A DNA stretch of 38,811 nucleotides. It comes from JANXXV01 sp038230275 (GTDB taxonomy: Bacteria > Acidobacteriota > Terriglobia > Bryobacterales > Bryobacteraceae). How positions within the stretch are numbered: the first letter of the stretch is position 1; the number at the start of each line of letters is the position of its first letter. The position numbers were made by a program, and so were the translations under genes. Positions 9,219 through 16,893 of the stretch are shown one piece after another. The DNA lies in contig JBBRNO010000050.1 in assembly GCA_038230275.1 (NCBI GenBank), positions 1 to 38,811 of the forward strand, read 5' to 3'. Below the pieces are notes generated by a model. The model searched no databases. It was not told the DNA's origin and saw only the letters and a program-made list of their open reading frames with translations.

Positions 9219-9811
9219 AGCAGAATTAGACCCAGCCGTACGCCGATAGTCACCGCTTCGGTGCGGGTCGAGACATTGAGCTTCGAGAAGATGGAAGCGA
9301 CGTGAAATTTCACGGTGTGTTCGGAGATGCCCATCTTCCAGGCAATCGTTTTATTTCCGTGCCCATCGGCCAGCATACGAAGCGCTTGCAACTCGCGAGG
9401 GGTGAGCGGCTGTTGCGGGGCCGGCGGAAGCTCTCGGATGTCATTGCCCGAACTGGGGACGACCAGCGCGATGGCCTCACGATGAAGCAGCACCAGACCG
9501 GCCGCAACCGCCTCCAATGCCGCGACGATTTCCGCGCCACTGGCAGTGCGCGGTAATATAGCGCGAACTCCGTCCCGAAGCGCTTGGGCCAGCCATAGCG
9601 GATCAGCGGAATCGGTCAGTACCAACGAACCTGGCGGTGCGTCGTCAGGCCCATCCAGATCCACTAGAAGAATGGAATCACCCGCTTCCTCTCCTACTTC
9701 GCTGAGGCTGGAATAGCTGTGCGTAACCGCGATCGACGGGCTGGCACGGAGCAGCGCTTCCAGTCCGGCGCGAACAATGCTGGAAGCGGCAATAACGGAA
9801 ACGAGAATCAC
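9215..9811 (-). CDS. NarL/FixJ-type regulator with degenerate receiver and LuxR HTH
   Basis: 198 residues. Residues 1-115 fold like a response-regulator receiver. The usual acidic pair near the N-terminus is replaced by Ala-Ser (IAASSIVRAGL) and the conserved Lys of the ILPRTAS segment is Arg. Asp51 (LLVDLDG) could still be the phospho-site. Residues 133-198 form a normal LuxR-type DNA-binding domain (LTPRELQALRMLADG, TVKFHVASIFSKLNV). The gene begins with GTG, which overlaps the TAG stop of the protease gene upstream (TAGTG), so translation is probably coupled. It likely works without classical phosphorelay, as no kinase lies in this operon. Convergent with the TPR gene. Confidence 0.88.
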   Translation of the reverse strand: MILVSVIAASSIVRAGLEALLRASPSIAVTHSYSSLSEVGEEAGDSILLVDLDGPDDAPPGSLVLTDSADPLWLAQALRDGVRAILPRTASGAEIVAALEAVAAGLVLLHREAIALVVPSSGNDIRELPPAPQQPLTPRELQALRMLADGHGNKTIAWKMGISEHTVKFHVASIFSKLNVSTRTEAVTIGVRLGLILL

Positions 9812-10377
9812 TACCCGCTGAACCTCGCAGCAAACTCTGCCACGGCGGCAAGTGGAACGGCGAGGCCCAGTCCTCTGGCAATCATGCTATTGATTCCCAC
9901 CAGCCGGCCCTGGGCATCCGCCAGCGGCCCGCCGGAGTTGCCAGGCGCCAGCCGGATGTCGGCCTGAATCCAAGACGCCGTTCCCAAATCCTCCACTGGC
10001 CCTACTTTGTGGACAATGCCGGTGGCGAGTGCGCCGGTCAAACCAAACGGATTGCCCAACGCGAAGACCAATTCACCGGTGCGTGGGATGACGCCCGGCC
10101 TCATTGGCACAGCCGGTAGATCCAGCCGCTCGATGACCAGCGCGGCCAGATCGCGGGCTGAGTCTCTAACCTTGACGTGCGCGGCAAACGTGCGGCCATC
10201 CGCAGTTTCCACCGTAACGCTCCGCCCACTGACCACATGCGCGTTGGTGATCACCAGTCCTCCCGCGTTCCAGATGACGCCGGTACCGATGCCGTTTCGG
10301 CCTTCTCGTATTTTCACCGTGGAGCGGGCTAATCGTTCGGCTGCCATGGCCAGGTCGGCGGCCAGTGAACCAATCAA
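9811..10377 (-). CDS. Short HtrA-like (S1C) serine protease without PDZ or signal peptide
   Basis: 188 residues covering just the chymotrypsin-like protease core. The catalytic triad is visible as His47 (TNAHVV), Asp76 (RDLAAL) and Ser148 (GNSGGPL), so an active enzyme is likely. No signal peptide or membrane segment precedes the domain, which would place it in the cytoplasm, unlike usual periplasmic Deg/HtrA proteins. No PDZ domain follows. The start is TTG at 10377, overlapping the TGA of the upstream protease in a TTGA arrangement, which argues for coupled translation. It is the middle gene of a three-gene operon (protease, protease, LuxR regulator). Confidence 0.9.
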   Translation of the reverse strand: MIGSLAADLAMAAERLARSTVKIREGRNGIGTGVIWNAGGLVITNAHVVSGRSVTVETADGRTFAAHVKVRDSARDLAALVIERLDLPAVPMRPGVIPRTGELVFALGNPFGLTGALATGIVHKVGPVEDLGTASWIQADIRLAPGNSGGPLADAQGRLVGINSMIARGLGLAVPLAAVAEFAARFSG

Positions 10378-11237
10378 GGCCGCTCTCCAACAGTTACTGA
10401 AATATCCGCGGTCTGTCCGCCCCGGATGATGTGCAGCATCACCGCTTTGCCAATCAGGTCGGCGGACAGTGCCGTTTGCAAATCGCCGGTATCGTGCAGC
10501 GGTGTTACCTCCAGGGCAATTAAAATATCCCCAACCAGCAGTCCTGCTTTGTGCGCGGGACCATCCGGTTCCACGCTTAACACGATGAGCCCGGAAATGG
10601 ACGCGGACAGTCGTACCGGCTGCATTCCGATCCCCAGGTAACCGCGCGCGATCCGTCCCCGCTGCAGCAGTTCGTCGCAGACGCGGCTGACCGTGGAGGA
10701 AGGTAGCGTCAGGCCGCCGCCGCGCGAAAGTCCAGAAGTATTCAACCCGATTACTTTGCCCGCCGCATCAATCAGAGCACCACCGGAAAAACCGGTATAG
10801 ATTCCCACATCCGGCCGAATAAATGAATCGATGGAACCGCCGCGCCACGTGCGCCAGGCGCCGGACAGCGAGCTGACTGCGCCCAGGCTCGCCGTGATTC
10901 CCCGACCGATTGCCAAGACAATATGCCCTACTTTCACAGATGCGGCATCGGCTGGTTCGGACACAGGTATCTGCAATCCAGGGACTTTCAGGATGGCGAT
11001 GTCAGTGCCGGGGTCGCGGCCCGCGACGGTGGCCGGCAGAGTCTCCCCTGCAAGCGTGGTGACGGTGATGTCATCTTCGTGTTGCAGTGTGTGATTGGTG
11101 GTGACGATAATTCCGGCACGCCAGTGGATGCCGCTGGAAGGAGTCCGCGGCCGTCCGTTCACCGCAACTATGGACCGCCCAGCGGCCTCAACGGCCGAGG
11201 CCAGATCGTTTGAGAATGTTTCAAGAGTGCTTGCCAT
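10374..11237 (-). CDS. HtrA-like (S1C) serine protease with PDZ domain, no signal peptide
   Basis: 287 residues from the ATG at 11237. An upstream in-frame ATG at 11273 would only add a 12-residue leader without family character. The triad is His49 (TTNHTL), Asp79 (GTDIAIL) and Ser151 in GFSGGAL; the usual Asn of GNSGG is Phe here. One PDZ domain covers about residues 195-285 (GYLGIGMQPV, VEPDGPAHKAGLLVGDILIAL). There is no signal peptide or transmembrane helix, so the protein is probably cytoplasmic or exported by an unrecognised route. First gene of the operon. Its promoter must lie in the short stretch between 11238 and the MITE-like element at 11310. Confidence 0.9.
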   Translation of the reverse strand: MASTLETFSNDLASAVEAAGRSIVAVNGRPRTPSSGIHWRAGIIVTTNHTLQHEDDITVTTLAGETLPATVAGRDPGTDIAILKVPGLQIPVSEPADAASVKVGHIVLAIGRGITASLGAVSSLSGAWRTWRGGSIDSFIRPDVGIYTGFSGGALIDAAGKVIGLNTSGLSRGGGLTLPSSTVSRVCDELLQRGRIARGYLGIGMQPVRLSASISGLIVLSVEPDGPAHKAGLLVGDILIALEVTPLHDTGDLQTALSADLIGKAVMLHIIRGGQTADISVTVGERP

Positions 11238-11309
11238 GTCTCCATCATGAGACAGAGAGCATGTGCGCGACATCGGGAGAACGGGCGGGAGACGGCCTGG
11301 ATGATTGGC

Positions 11310-11461
11310 TAGTGTACTGTCCTACAAATCACTGGACACAAGAAACGGCTTGCTCACGCGCGCGGCTCGGTCTCGAACTCGTTGCTGCAACCGTAGTTTC
11401 CGAGCCGCGACTGTAAAGGAGTGTTTTCCGGTAGTGTCCACCCAATTCGCGGACACTATAC
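11310..11461. mobile_element. MITE-like palindromic element, copy 1
   Basis: About 152 bp, starting TAGTGTACTGTCC and ending GGACACTATAC. It lies between the protease operon and the Gfo/Idh/MocA gene. It contains three nested palindromes: a left arm (TGTCC..GGACA), a central arm (CGCGGCTCGG..CCGAGCCGCG) and a right arm (TAGTGTCC..GGACACTA). No transposase or open frame lies inside. It aligns along its full length with the element at 17376-17527, with about ten substitutions and one 2 bp indel. This is a non-autonomous element or a structured intergenic repeat. Confidence 0.8.
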
Positions 11462-11515
11462 GAGTGCGGGGAAAGCAGGAGCGGGCCCCGAAGGACCCGC
11501 TGGCGGGCAAACTTC

Positions 11516-12814
11516 TTAAACCTTATCGGTTACCAGATACGGCGCCCGATAATCGCGCGTCAGCATCTTGTTCGCTTCCGCGTCACCTGAAAAACGGCCG
11601 GTGGATGGATCGAATCCCAGCTTACGGCCCAGGCGGTAGCTGATATTCGCCAGATGGCAGAGATCGGCTGAAGTCACTCCAATTTGTACATCGGCGTTGA
11701 GGTCATGATAGTCCCGGGACTTCACGGCCTTCAGGAAATTCGCCATATGCGGACCCGTGTCGCCAGTATCTTTCTTCTGGTCCATGATCAGCTCGCGTTT
11801 CTCACCTTTGTAGACCTGGAAACCATCGCCGTCGACAGCCATATAGCCATCGCTGCCATAGAACAGATTGCCGATGGTGTTGTTCCCGCGAACCTTCAAA
11901 CCTCCCTCGTCTCCCGTGATCAATCCGCGTACCTCAAACACAAGCTCGCTATCGCCGTAATCGAACGTTGCCAGCTGTGTGTTGGGGGTTTCCTGATCGT
12001 CGGTGTAGGCGTATTTCCCTCCGCTCGACACCACGGATTTCGGCATGTCCTTGCCCAGGCCCCAGCGGGCGACATCCATTTCATGCACACCCTGATTGCC
12101 GATGTCCCCATTGCCGGTGTCCCAGAACCAGTGCCAGTTGTATTTGAACCGCAGTTCGTTGAAAGCCCGCATCGGCGCCGGGCCTAGGAACATATCCCAA
12201 TCCACACCGGCAGGCGTCGGACTATCGTCCTTATGTCCGATGGTGACGCGCCGTTTGTAACAGAGGCCCTTGGCGAGGTAGACCTTGCCGATGATACCTT
12301 GATGCAACAAATCGATCGCCTTTTGTTTGTGGGGCATGCTGCGGCTTTGCGAACCGATCTGCACCATGCGCTTATACTTGCGCGCGGCTTCCACCATCTT
12401 CATCCCTTCGTACGGGTTGTGGCAGGCAGGCTTTTCAACGTAAACGTCTTTCCCCGCCTGACATGCCCAGATGGTGGCTAACGCATGCCAGTGATTCGGA
12501 ATCGGCATGGACACGGCATCGATGGACTTGTCGGCGAACACCTGACGCATGTCCGAATATCCCTTCGGCTTGACGCCTGTAGCTTTTTCGACGAACGCAA
12601 TTCCACGTTCCAGGGCCGCCTGATCCACGTCGCACAGCGCGGCTATTCGCGCCTCCGGCAGCTTCGCGTATTCCGTCATGTGGTTCTTGCCGCGGCCGCC
12701 AAGTCCAATGACGGCGACGTTTACCCGGTCATTCGCGCCCAGCGCCCGGAGCGACGCCACGGCTCCAATCGTCGCAGTCTGCAAAAACATCCGCCTGTTG
12801 GGATCCATGCTCAT
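11516..12814 (-). CDS. Tat-exported Gfo/Idh/MocA family oxidoreductase
   Basis: About 432 residues from the ATG at 12814, chosen because AGGAG lies 9 nt upstream; the in-frame ATG at 12823 would abut that site. The N-terminus has a twin-arginine-type leader (DPNRRMFLQTATIGAVA). The Rossmann motif VAVIGLGGRGKNH and the EKP motif (VYVEKPACHNPYEG) mark NAD(P)-dependent sugar dehydrogenases. The GNGDIGNQGVHEMDVARW stretch holds the catalytic His of this group. Export would put it in the periplasm as a folded, cofactor-loaded enzyme. It is the last gene after an SDR, 12 bp away. Together with DUF1080 it suggests oxidation of glycosides or inositols; the substrate is unknown. Confidence 0.92.
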   Translation of the reverse strand: MSMDPNRRMFLQTATIGAVASLRALGANDRVNVAVIGLGGRGKNHMTEYAKLPEARIAALCDVDQAALERGIAFVEKATGVKPKGYSDMRQVFADKSIDAVSMPIPNHWHALATIWACQAGKDVYVEKPACHNPYEGMKMVEAARKYKRMVQIGSQSRSMPHKQKAIDLLHQGIIGKVYLAKGLCYKRRVTIGHKDDSPTPAGVDWDMFLGPAPMRAFNELRFKYNWHWFWDTGNGDIGNQGVHEMDVARWGLGKDMPKSVVSSGGKYAYTDDQETPNTQLATFDYGDSELVFEVRGLITGDEGGLKVRGNNTIGNLFYGSDGYMAVDGDGFQVYKGEKRELIMDQKKDTGDTGPHMANFLKAVKSRDYHDLNADVQIGVTSADLCHLANISYRLGRKLGFDPSTGRFSGDAEANKMLTRDYRAPYLVTDKV

Positions 12815-12826
12815 CGAAATCATCTC

Positions 12827-13603
12827 CTATTGATTCATGCCGGAGGAAAGAAATCCTCCATCCACCGCGATGCACTGGCCAGTGATAAAGCTGGCCGCAT
12901 CGGAGGCAAGCAGCAGCGCCGCGCCAATCAATTCCGATGTCTGGCCGAAACGTTTCATCGGAGTGCGCCACAAAAATTCCTTCCCGCGATCGGTACCATC
13001 CAGCAGCTTCGCGTTCAGATCCGTCCGGAAAACTCCAGGTGCGATGGCGTTTACATTGACACCTTCGCGAGCCCATTCCACAGCCAGACTCTTGGTGAAC
13101 GAAAGCACGGCGGCCTTGGACGCCGCGTAAGCCGCGACTTCATACAAAGCGACGAAGGAACTGAGCGAGGCAATATTGATCACGCGGCCGTGGCCGCTGG
13201 CCACCAACGCATCATGAAACGCCTGGCAAGTGCGCAGCATGCCCGTCAGATTGGTGTTCATCAGGTCATCCCATTCTGCTTCGCTGACGTCCTTGGTAGG
13301 CTTGCGAAACGTCTTCCCGGCGGCGTTCAGCAAAATATCCACGCGGCCGAATTTGGCCAGAACCTCGTCGCGGAATCCATCCACCGAAGGGCGGTTCAGT
13401 ATATCCACCGATTTCCGCAGCGTCTTTCGGCCTACACCCTCAATTTGCGAGGCGACCTCGTCCACCATGGCATCGCGCCGTCCGGTGGCAATGACGTCGG
13501 CGCCCGCTTCGGCGAATCCCACACTCAAGGTGCGCCCAATGCCCGAGGTACCGCCAATGACCACGGCAACGCGGCCAGTCAAATCCATGAAGTTTTTGCT
13601 CAT
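12827..13603 (-). CDS. SDR family oxidoreductase
   Basis: 258 residues of a classical short-chain dehydrogenase. The cofactor motif GGTSGIG is at residues 17-23, NAAG at about 93-96, and the catalytic set is Ser146, Tyr159 and Lys163 (YAASK). The closing motif ASFITGQCIAVDGG is also present. GRR at residues 41-43 after the second strand hints at NADPH, but this is weak. No signal peptide, so it is cytoplasmic. The closest naming by pattern is gluconate 5-dehydrogenase-like, which is not certain. It lies in the run propeller, DUF1080, SDR, Gfo/Idh/MocA with gaps of about 10 bp, consistent with one transcript and one sugar pathway. Confidence 0.93.
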   Translation of the reverse strand: MSKNFMDLTGRVAVVIGGTSGIGRTLSVGFAEAGADVIATGRRDAMVDEVASQIEGVGRKTLRKSVDILNRPSVDGFRDEVLAKFGRVDILLNAAGKTFRKPTKDVSEAEWDDLMNTNLTGMLRTCQAFHDALVASGHGRVINIASLSSFVALYEVAAYAASKAAVLSFTKSLAVEWAREGVNVNAIAPGVFRTDLNAKLLDGTDRGKEFLWRTPMKRFGQTSELIGAALLLASDAASFITGQCIAVDGGFLSSGMNQ

Positions 13604-13613
13604 ATTTGGTTGG

Positions 13614-14258
13614 TTATTGCGCCTTCACCGGCATCACGCGAATGTTGCGGAAATCCACCTTCGTCCCATGGCCCAGAAAGCCGATCCGTCCGGTGGTCCG
13701 CGTCAAGCCGGGGTGCTTCTTCAACACGGCCGGATCCGTAATGCTGTCCAAGTCGGCATCCACGATAGTGACCCCGTTGAGAATCACTTTGATCTTTTGC
13801 CCGACCGCGGAAATCTCTTGCTGGTTCCATTCTCCGGTCTCTTTCAGAAAGCCCGTTTTGGCCGGAACCACATCGTAAATTGAGCCGTGATACTGCGCCG
13901 GCTTCAGCTTACCTTGATAGACGGGGGCGTCGTGATCCAGAATCTGGATTTCCATGCCAGAGTAGGCAATGTCTCCCGCAAGGGGAGCGCGAATGCCGAC
14001 GCCGTTATTTGCACCTTCTGTGAGCTTGAACTCGAAGCGGAAGACGAAATCTGAGTATTCCTGATCGGTCAGCAAATTGCCGCCGCCATCGGCGGGACAC
14101 ACCAGAATTCCATCCTGAGCGAGGTAACCCGGTCCTTTCCCGCCAACCAGCACCCAGCCGTCCAGATTCTTGCCATTGAACAACGATTGAAAGCCTTTCT
14201 CCACCGCGCCGGCAGGCAGCGCGAGAAGGGCGAGTAGTAGCAGTTTGTTTAGTCTCAT
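13614..14258 (-). CDS. DUF1080 (3-keto-disaccharide hydrolase-like) exported protein
   Basis: 214 residues from the ATG at 14258, which overlaps the TAA of the upstream gene (TAATG). A signal peptide (MRLNKLLLLALLALPAGA) precedes a single concanavalin-like beta-jelly-roll. Family hallmarks are GFQSLFNGKNLDGW, FVFRFEFKL, GVGIR and MEIQILDHD. Members of DUF1080 include enzymes that cleave 3-keto-glycosides after a Gfo/Idh/MocA enzyme has oxidised the sugar at C3. Such an oxidoreductase is encoded two genes downstream. The role here is an inference from that pairing. Location is periplasmic or lipid-free exported; no lipobox Cys is seen. Confidence 0.88.
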   Translation of the reverse strand: MRLNKLLLLALLALPAGAVEKGFQSLFNGKNLDGWVLVGGKGPGYLAQDGILVCPADGGGNLLTDQEYSDFVFRFEFKLTEGANNGVGIRAPLAGDIAYSGMEIQILDHDAPVYQGKLKPAQYHGSIYDVVPAKTGFLKETGEWNQQEISAVGQKIKVILNGVTIVDADLDSITDPAVLKKHPGLTRTTGRIGFLGHGTKVDFRNIRVMPVKAQ

Positions 14259-15289
14259 TAAACCTTTCGGAGCTTCGTTACACGGCCCACGTCCACCCAT
14301 TCCACCACAAAGATGTTGCCTTTGTGGTCCCAGCAGGCGCCGTGCGGACAGACGAATTTTCCCGCAATGAATTCCTCGCGCGGCTTGCTGCGGCGGGCCC
14401 GTGCTTCTATCGGATCGTCGGCGCCCAGGTGCAAGATCACTTTGTTTTCCTTATCCAGCAGCGTGACCCGGGCATCCAGGTCGGGAATCACGAAAATTCC
14501 TTTGCGCTCGCTGAAGTGGCACGGAGAACTTACGCCGGTCACAAAATCGATGTGCTTCCCGCCGAGTGTAAAATTCTGAAGCCGTTTGTTTGCGCGATCC
14601 GCCACCGTCAGTACCGGTTCGGCTCCTCGTAAATCCACCGTAATTCCGTGCGGACAGGAGAGCTGGCCGGCATCCGCGCCCACCCCGCCGAACGTACCCA
14701 GGTACTCCGCCTTCGCGTTGTAGTGATTGACGTAGCTGGAACCATACCCGTCGCCCACGTAGAAGTCGCCGTTTGGCGCCACCGCCAGGTTGGTCGGACT
14801 GTACTTTTTCGGCTTCCCTTCCGCATCCGGTTTATATTGCTCGGATTCCTTCGGATAGCCAATCGTGAAAACTTCCTCACCGTTGAGGGTAGTTTTCACC
14901 ACCAGTCCGCGCTTGGTGTCGCACAGGTAGAGAAACTCCTGCTTGCCTTCTTTCCGGATGTGCAGCCCGTGCGCGCCGCCTTTAAAATCCCTGCCCCAGG
15001 ACTTTACAAACTTCCCGGAAGCATCGAATACCACCATGGTGTCGTGGCTCTCGCTGGCCGCGTTCACCGTGTGGTGCACGTAGATGTGGCCCTGCGAATC
15101 TTCGCACACGCCATGGGTAGCGCCGTACTTGATATTGGCGGGCAGTTTACCCCAATCGTGGATCACTTCGTACGTGTGGGCGCCCTCGCCAATGACGGGG
15201 AGCCTGCTTCCAGATTTGTTTGCGGCACCCAGAATCATAGGACCTCCCATCGCAGCGAGGAATCCCCTGCGGGACGTCGTGCTTTCCAT
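14258..15289 (-). CDS. Tat-exported NHL-repeat beta-propeller protein
   Basis: 343 residues starting at the ATG at 15289. The annotated frame extends to 15355, but only from 15289 is a clean twin-arginine leader (TSRRGFLAAMGG) at the N-terminus. The body has NHL/SMP30-like blades, each with a GxxxxxGxIYVxD pattern: GVCEDSQGHIYVHH, NLAVAPNGDFYVGDGYG, GITVDLRG..LTVADRANKR and GACWDHKGNIFVVEW. Similar propellers include peptidylglycine amidating lyase-like proteins and lactonases, so a specific reaction cannot be assigned. It is translationally coupled to DUF1080. It may bind or hydrolyse the lactone or keto-sugar produced by its neighbours; this is inference. Confidence 0.85.
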   Translation of the reverse strand: MESTTSRRGFLAAMGGPMILGAANKSGSRLPVIGEGAHTYEVIHDWGKLPANIKYGATHGVCEDSQGHIYVHHTVNAASESHDTMVVFDASGKFVKSWGRDFKGGAHGLHIRKEGKQEFLYLCDTKRGLVVKTTLNGEEVFTIGYPKESEQYKPDAEGKPKKYSPTNLAVAPNGDFYVGDGYGSSYVNHYNAKAEYLGTFGGVGADAGQLSCPHGITVDLRGAEPVLTVADRANKRLQNFTLGGKHIDFVTGVSSPCHFSERKGIFVIPDLDARVTLLDKENKVILHLGADDPIEARARRSKPREEFIAGKFVCPHGACWDHKGNIFVVEWVDVGRVTKLRKV

Positions 15290-15323
15290 ACGTAGCAGTA
15301 TATTGCGAATGCGGCCTGGAATG

Positions 15324-15869
15324 CTACTCAGCGTACTTCGCGGCCAGTCTGGCAATCGTCTTAACGCTACGAAAGGTGGCTGGACACTTCATCGCCCGCT
15401 CAAATGGCTTATTCATGAACTTCGAATCACTCTGCCTTACGCGGCACATCCAATACACTTCGCGGCCCTGCACATGAAAATCGTCGATATCGGAACGGAA
15501 ACTCATTACCGTACCCACCGCGCCGGCGCCCAAAGGCTCATGCAAAAAGGCGACATTGAGGGCCTGTGCCGTCGCTAGAATCTCATCACGAAACGGCTTA
15601 TAGATGCTGATGGCGCGGACTTCTTCCACCGTTCTGACAAACGTGCCCACATCATAGCCCAGCGCGGATTCCAGCAACTTCTCAATCTTTCTTTCCAGCA
15701 CCCTGTCTGCCGCTGCCTTCGACTCAAAAATCACATTTCCGCTGGCAATAAAAGTCTCCACATTGGAAAAGCCCAGCTGACAAAACAGCTCCCGCAGAGT
15801 TTCCATCTTTACGGTATGGCCGCCAACGTTGATTGCCCGCAGAAATGCGATATACTGCTTCGCCGGCAT
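15324..15869 (-). CDS. DUF1697 family protein
   Basis: 181 residues, the normal length for DUF1697. The family stretch at the N-terminus is clear: YIAFLRAINVGGHTVKMETL, then LGFSNVETFIASGNVIFES. The middle and C-terminal signatures also fit (RTVEEVRAI, GREVYWMCRV, FRSVKTIARLA). The molecular function of the family is not established. It is cytoplasmic. The ATG at 15869 overlaps the TAA of the upstream MDR gene (TAATG), so the two are co-translated. The propeller gene starts 34 bp downstream and may be part of the same transcript. Confidence 0.93.
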   Translation of the reverse strand: MPAKQYIAFLRAINVGGHTVKMETLRELFCQLGFSNVETFIASGNVIFESKAAADRVLERKIEKLLESALGYDVGTFVRTVEEVRAISIYKPFRDEILATAQALNVAFLHEPLGAGAVGTVMSFRSDIDDFHVQGREVYWMCRVRQSDSKFMNKPFERAMKCPATFRSVKTIARLAAKYAE

Positions 15870-16870
15870 TAGTCCACCTTGACCAGCATTTTTCCCGTGT
15901 TCGCCCCTCTCAGCATGCCCATAAACGCCTTCGGCGCATTCTCAATTCCTTCCACGATCTCTTCGCGATATTTCAGCTTGCCCTCTTTGATCCACTGCGC
16001 CATCACGGGAAGCGCTTCTTTGAACCGGTCCGCGAACTGGGTAACCAGAAATCCTTCCGCCTTTGCCTGCTTGACTATCAGATTCCACAGCAGACGCGGG
16101 CCCATTTCAGGCTTCTCCGCGTTGTATTGCGAAATTTGGCCGCACACGGAAATGCGCGCTCTGCTGTTCAGAAGGGTGAATACGGCGTCGGTAATGGAGC
16201 CGCCTACATTGTCGAAATAGACATCCACACCGTCCGGGCAAAGTTCGCTCAAGCGAGCCGCGTAGTTCTGTTCCGTCTTGTAATTGAACGCCCCGTCAAA
16301 GCCCAATTCGCCTGTCACGTAGCTGACCTTGTCATCTTCCCCGGCGATTCCAATCGCGCGGCATCCCTTGATTTTCGCGATCTGCCCTACCAGGGAACCG
16401 ACGGCGCCCGCGGCTCCGGAAACTACCACTGTTTCACCGGGCTTCGGATTGCAAATGTCCAACAGGCCGAAATAAGCCGTCATCCCGGGCATCCCCAAAA
16501 CGCCAAGCGCGGTGCTGATAGGCGCAATGGACGGGTCCACCAATGTGACGCCCTTGCCACTTGAGATGGCGTACTCCTGCCATCCGAACATGCCCGCAAC
16601 CACCGCTCCGGCGGGAAATTTCGGATGATTGGAAGCTTCCACGTGGCCGACAGCTCCCGACTGAATGACAGCATCGAGTTGAAACGGCGGCGAGTACGAT
16701 TTCACGTCGTTCATGCGGCCGCGCATATAGGGATCCACGGAGGCGAAACTGATGCGAACGCGAAATTCTCCGTCATGTGGTTCCGGAATTTCGGTCTCAA
16801 TCATTCTGAAGTTGGTTTCTTCCGGGTATCCGCGGGGACGGGCCGCCAACAAGATCTGCCTGTTCTTCAT
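15869..16870 (-). CDS. NADP-dependent MDR oxidoreductase, CurA/leukotriene-B4-dehydrogenase type
   Basis: 333 residues from the ATG at 16870; the frame runs open further upstream but that part is antisense to the VOC gene. The N-terminal motif RPRGYPEETNF, DPYMRGRM and the cofactor loop VVSGAAGAVGSLVGQIAKIKG identify the zinc-free MDR family that reduces alkenal/one double bonds with NADPH. DVYFDNVGG and GQISQYN are further family marks. It is cytoplasmic and probably involved in detoxifying reactive carbonyls. The divergent VOC gene begins only about 23 bp away, so each promoter must overlap the other gene. Coupled to DUF1697 by a TAATG junction. Confidence 0.95.
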   Translation of the reverse strand: MKNRQILLAARPRGYPEETNFRMIETEIPEPHDGEFRVRISFASVDPYMRGRMNDVKSYSPPFQLDAVIQSGAVGHVEASNHPKFPAGAVVAGMFGWQEYAISSGKGVTLVDPSIAPISTALGVLGMPGMTAYFGLLDICNPKPGETVVVSGAAGAVGSLVGQIAKIKGCRAIGIAGEDDKVSYVTGELGFDGAFNYKTEQNYAARLSELCPDGVDVYFDNVGGSITDAVFTLLNSRARISVCGQISQYNAEKPEMGPRLLWNLIVKQAKAEGFLVTQFADRFKEALPVMAQWIKEGKLKYREEIVEGIENAPKAFMGMLRGANTGKMLVKVD

Positions 16871-16893
16871 GTGGCGAGAGTAGCATAGTGCGT

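Noticed and set aside
12485..13741. 418-codon plus-strand open frame
   Set aside because: It is antisense to the Gfo/Idh/MocA and SDR genes, which have clear family motifs. No domain is readable in it.
15290..15355. Upstream start of the propeller gene at 15355
   Set aside because: It would bury the twin-arginine leader 22 residues in and overlap the end of DUF1697.
15833..16564. 243-codon plus-strand open frame
   Set aside because: Antisense to the MDR oxidoreductase; no motif in it.
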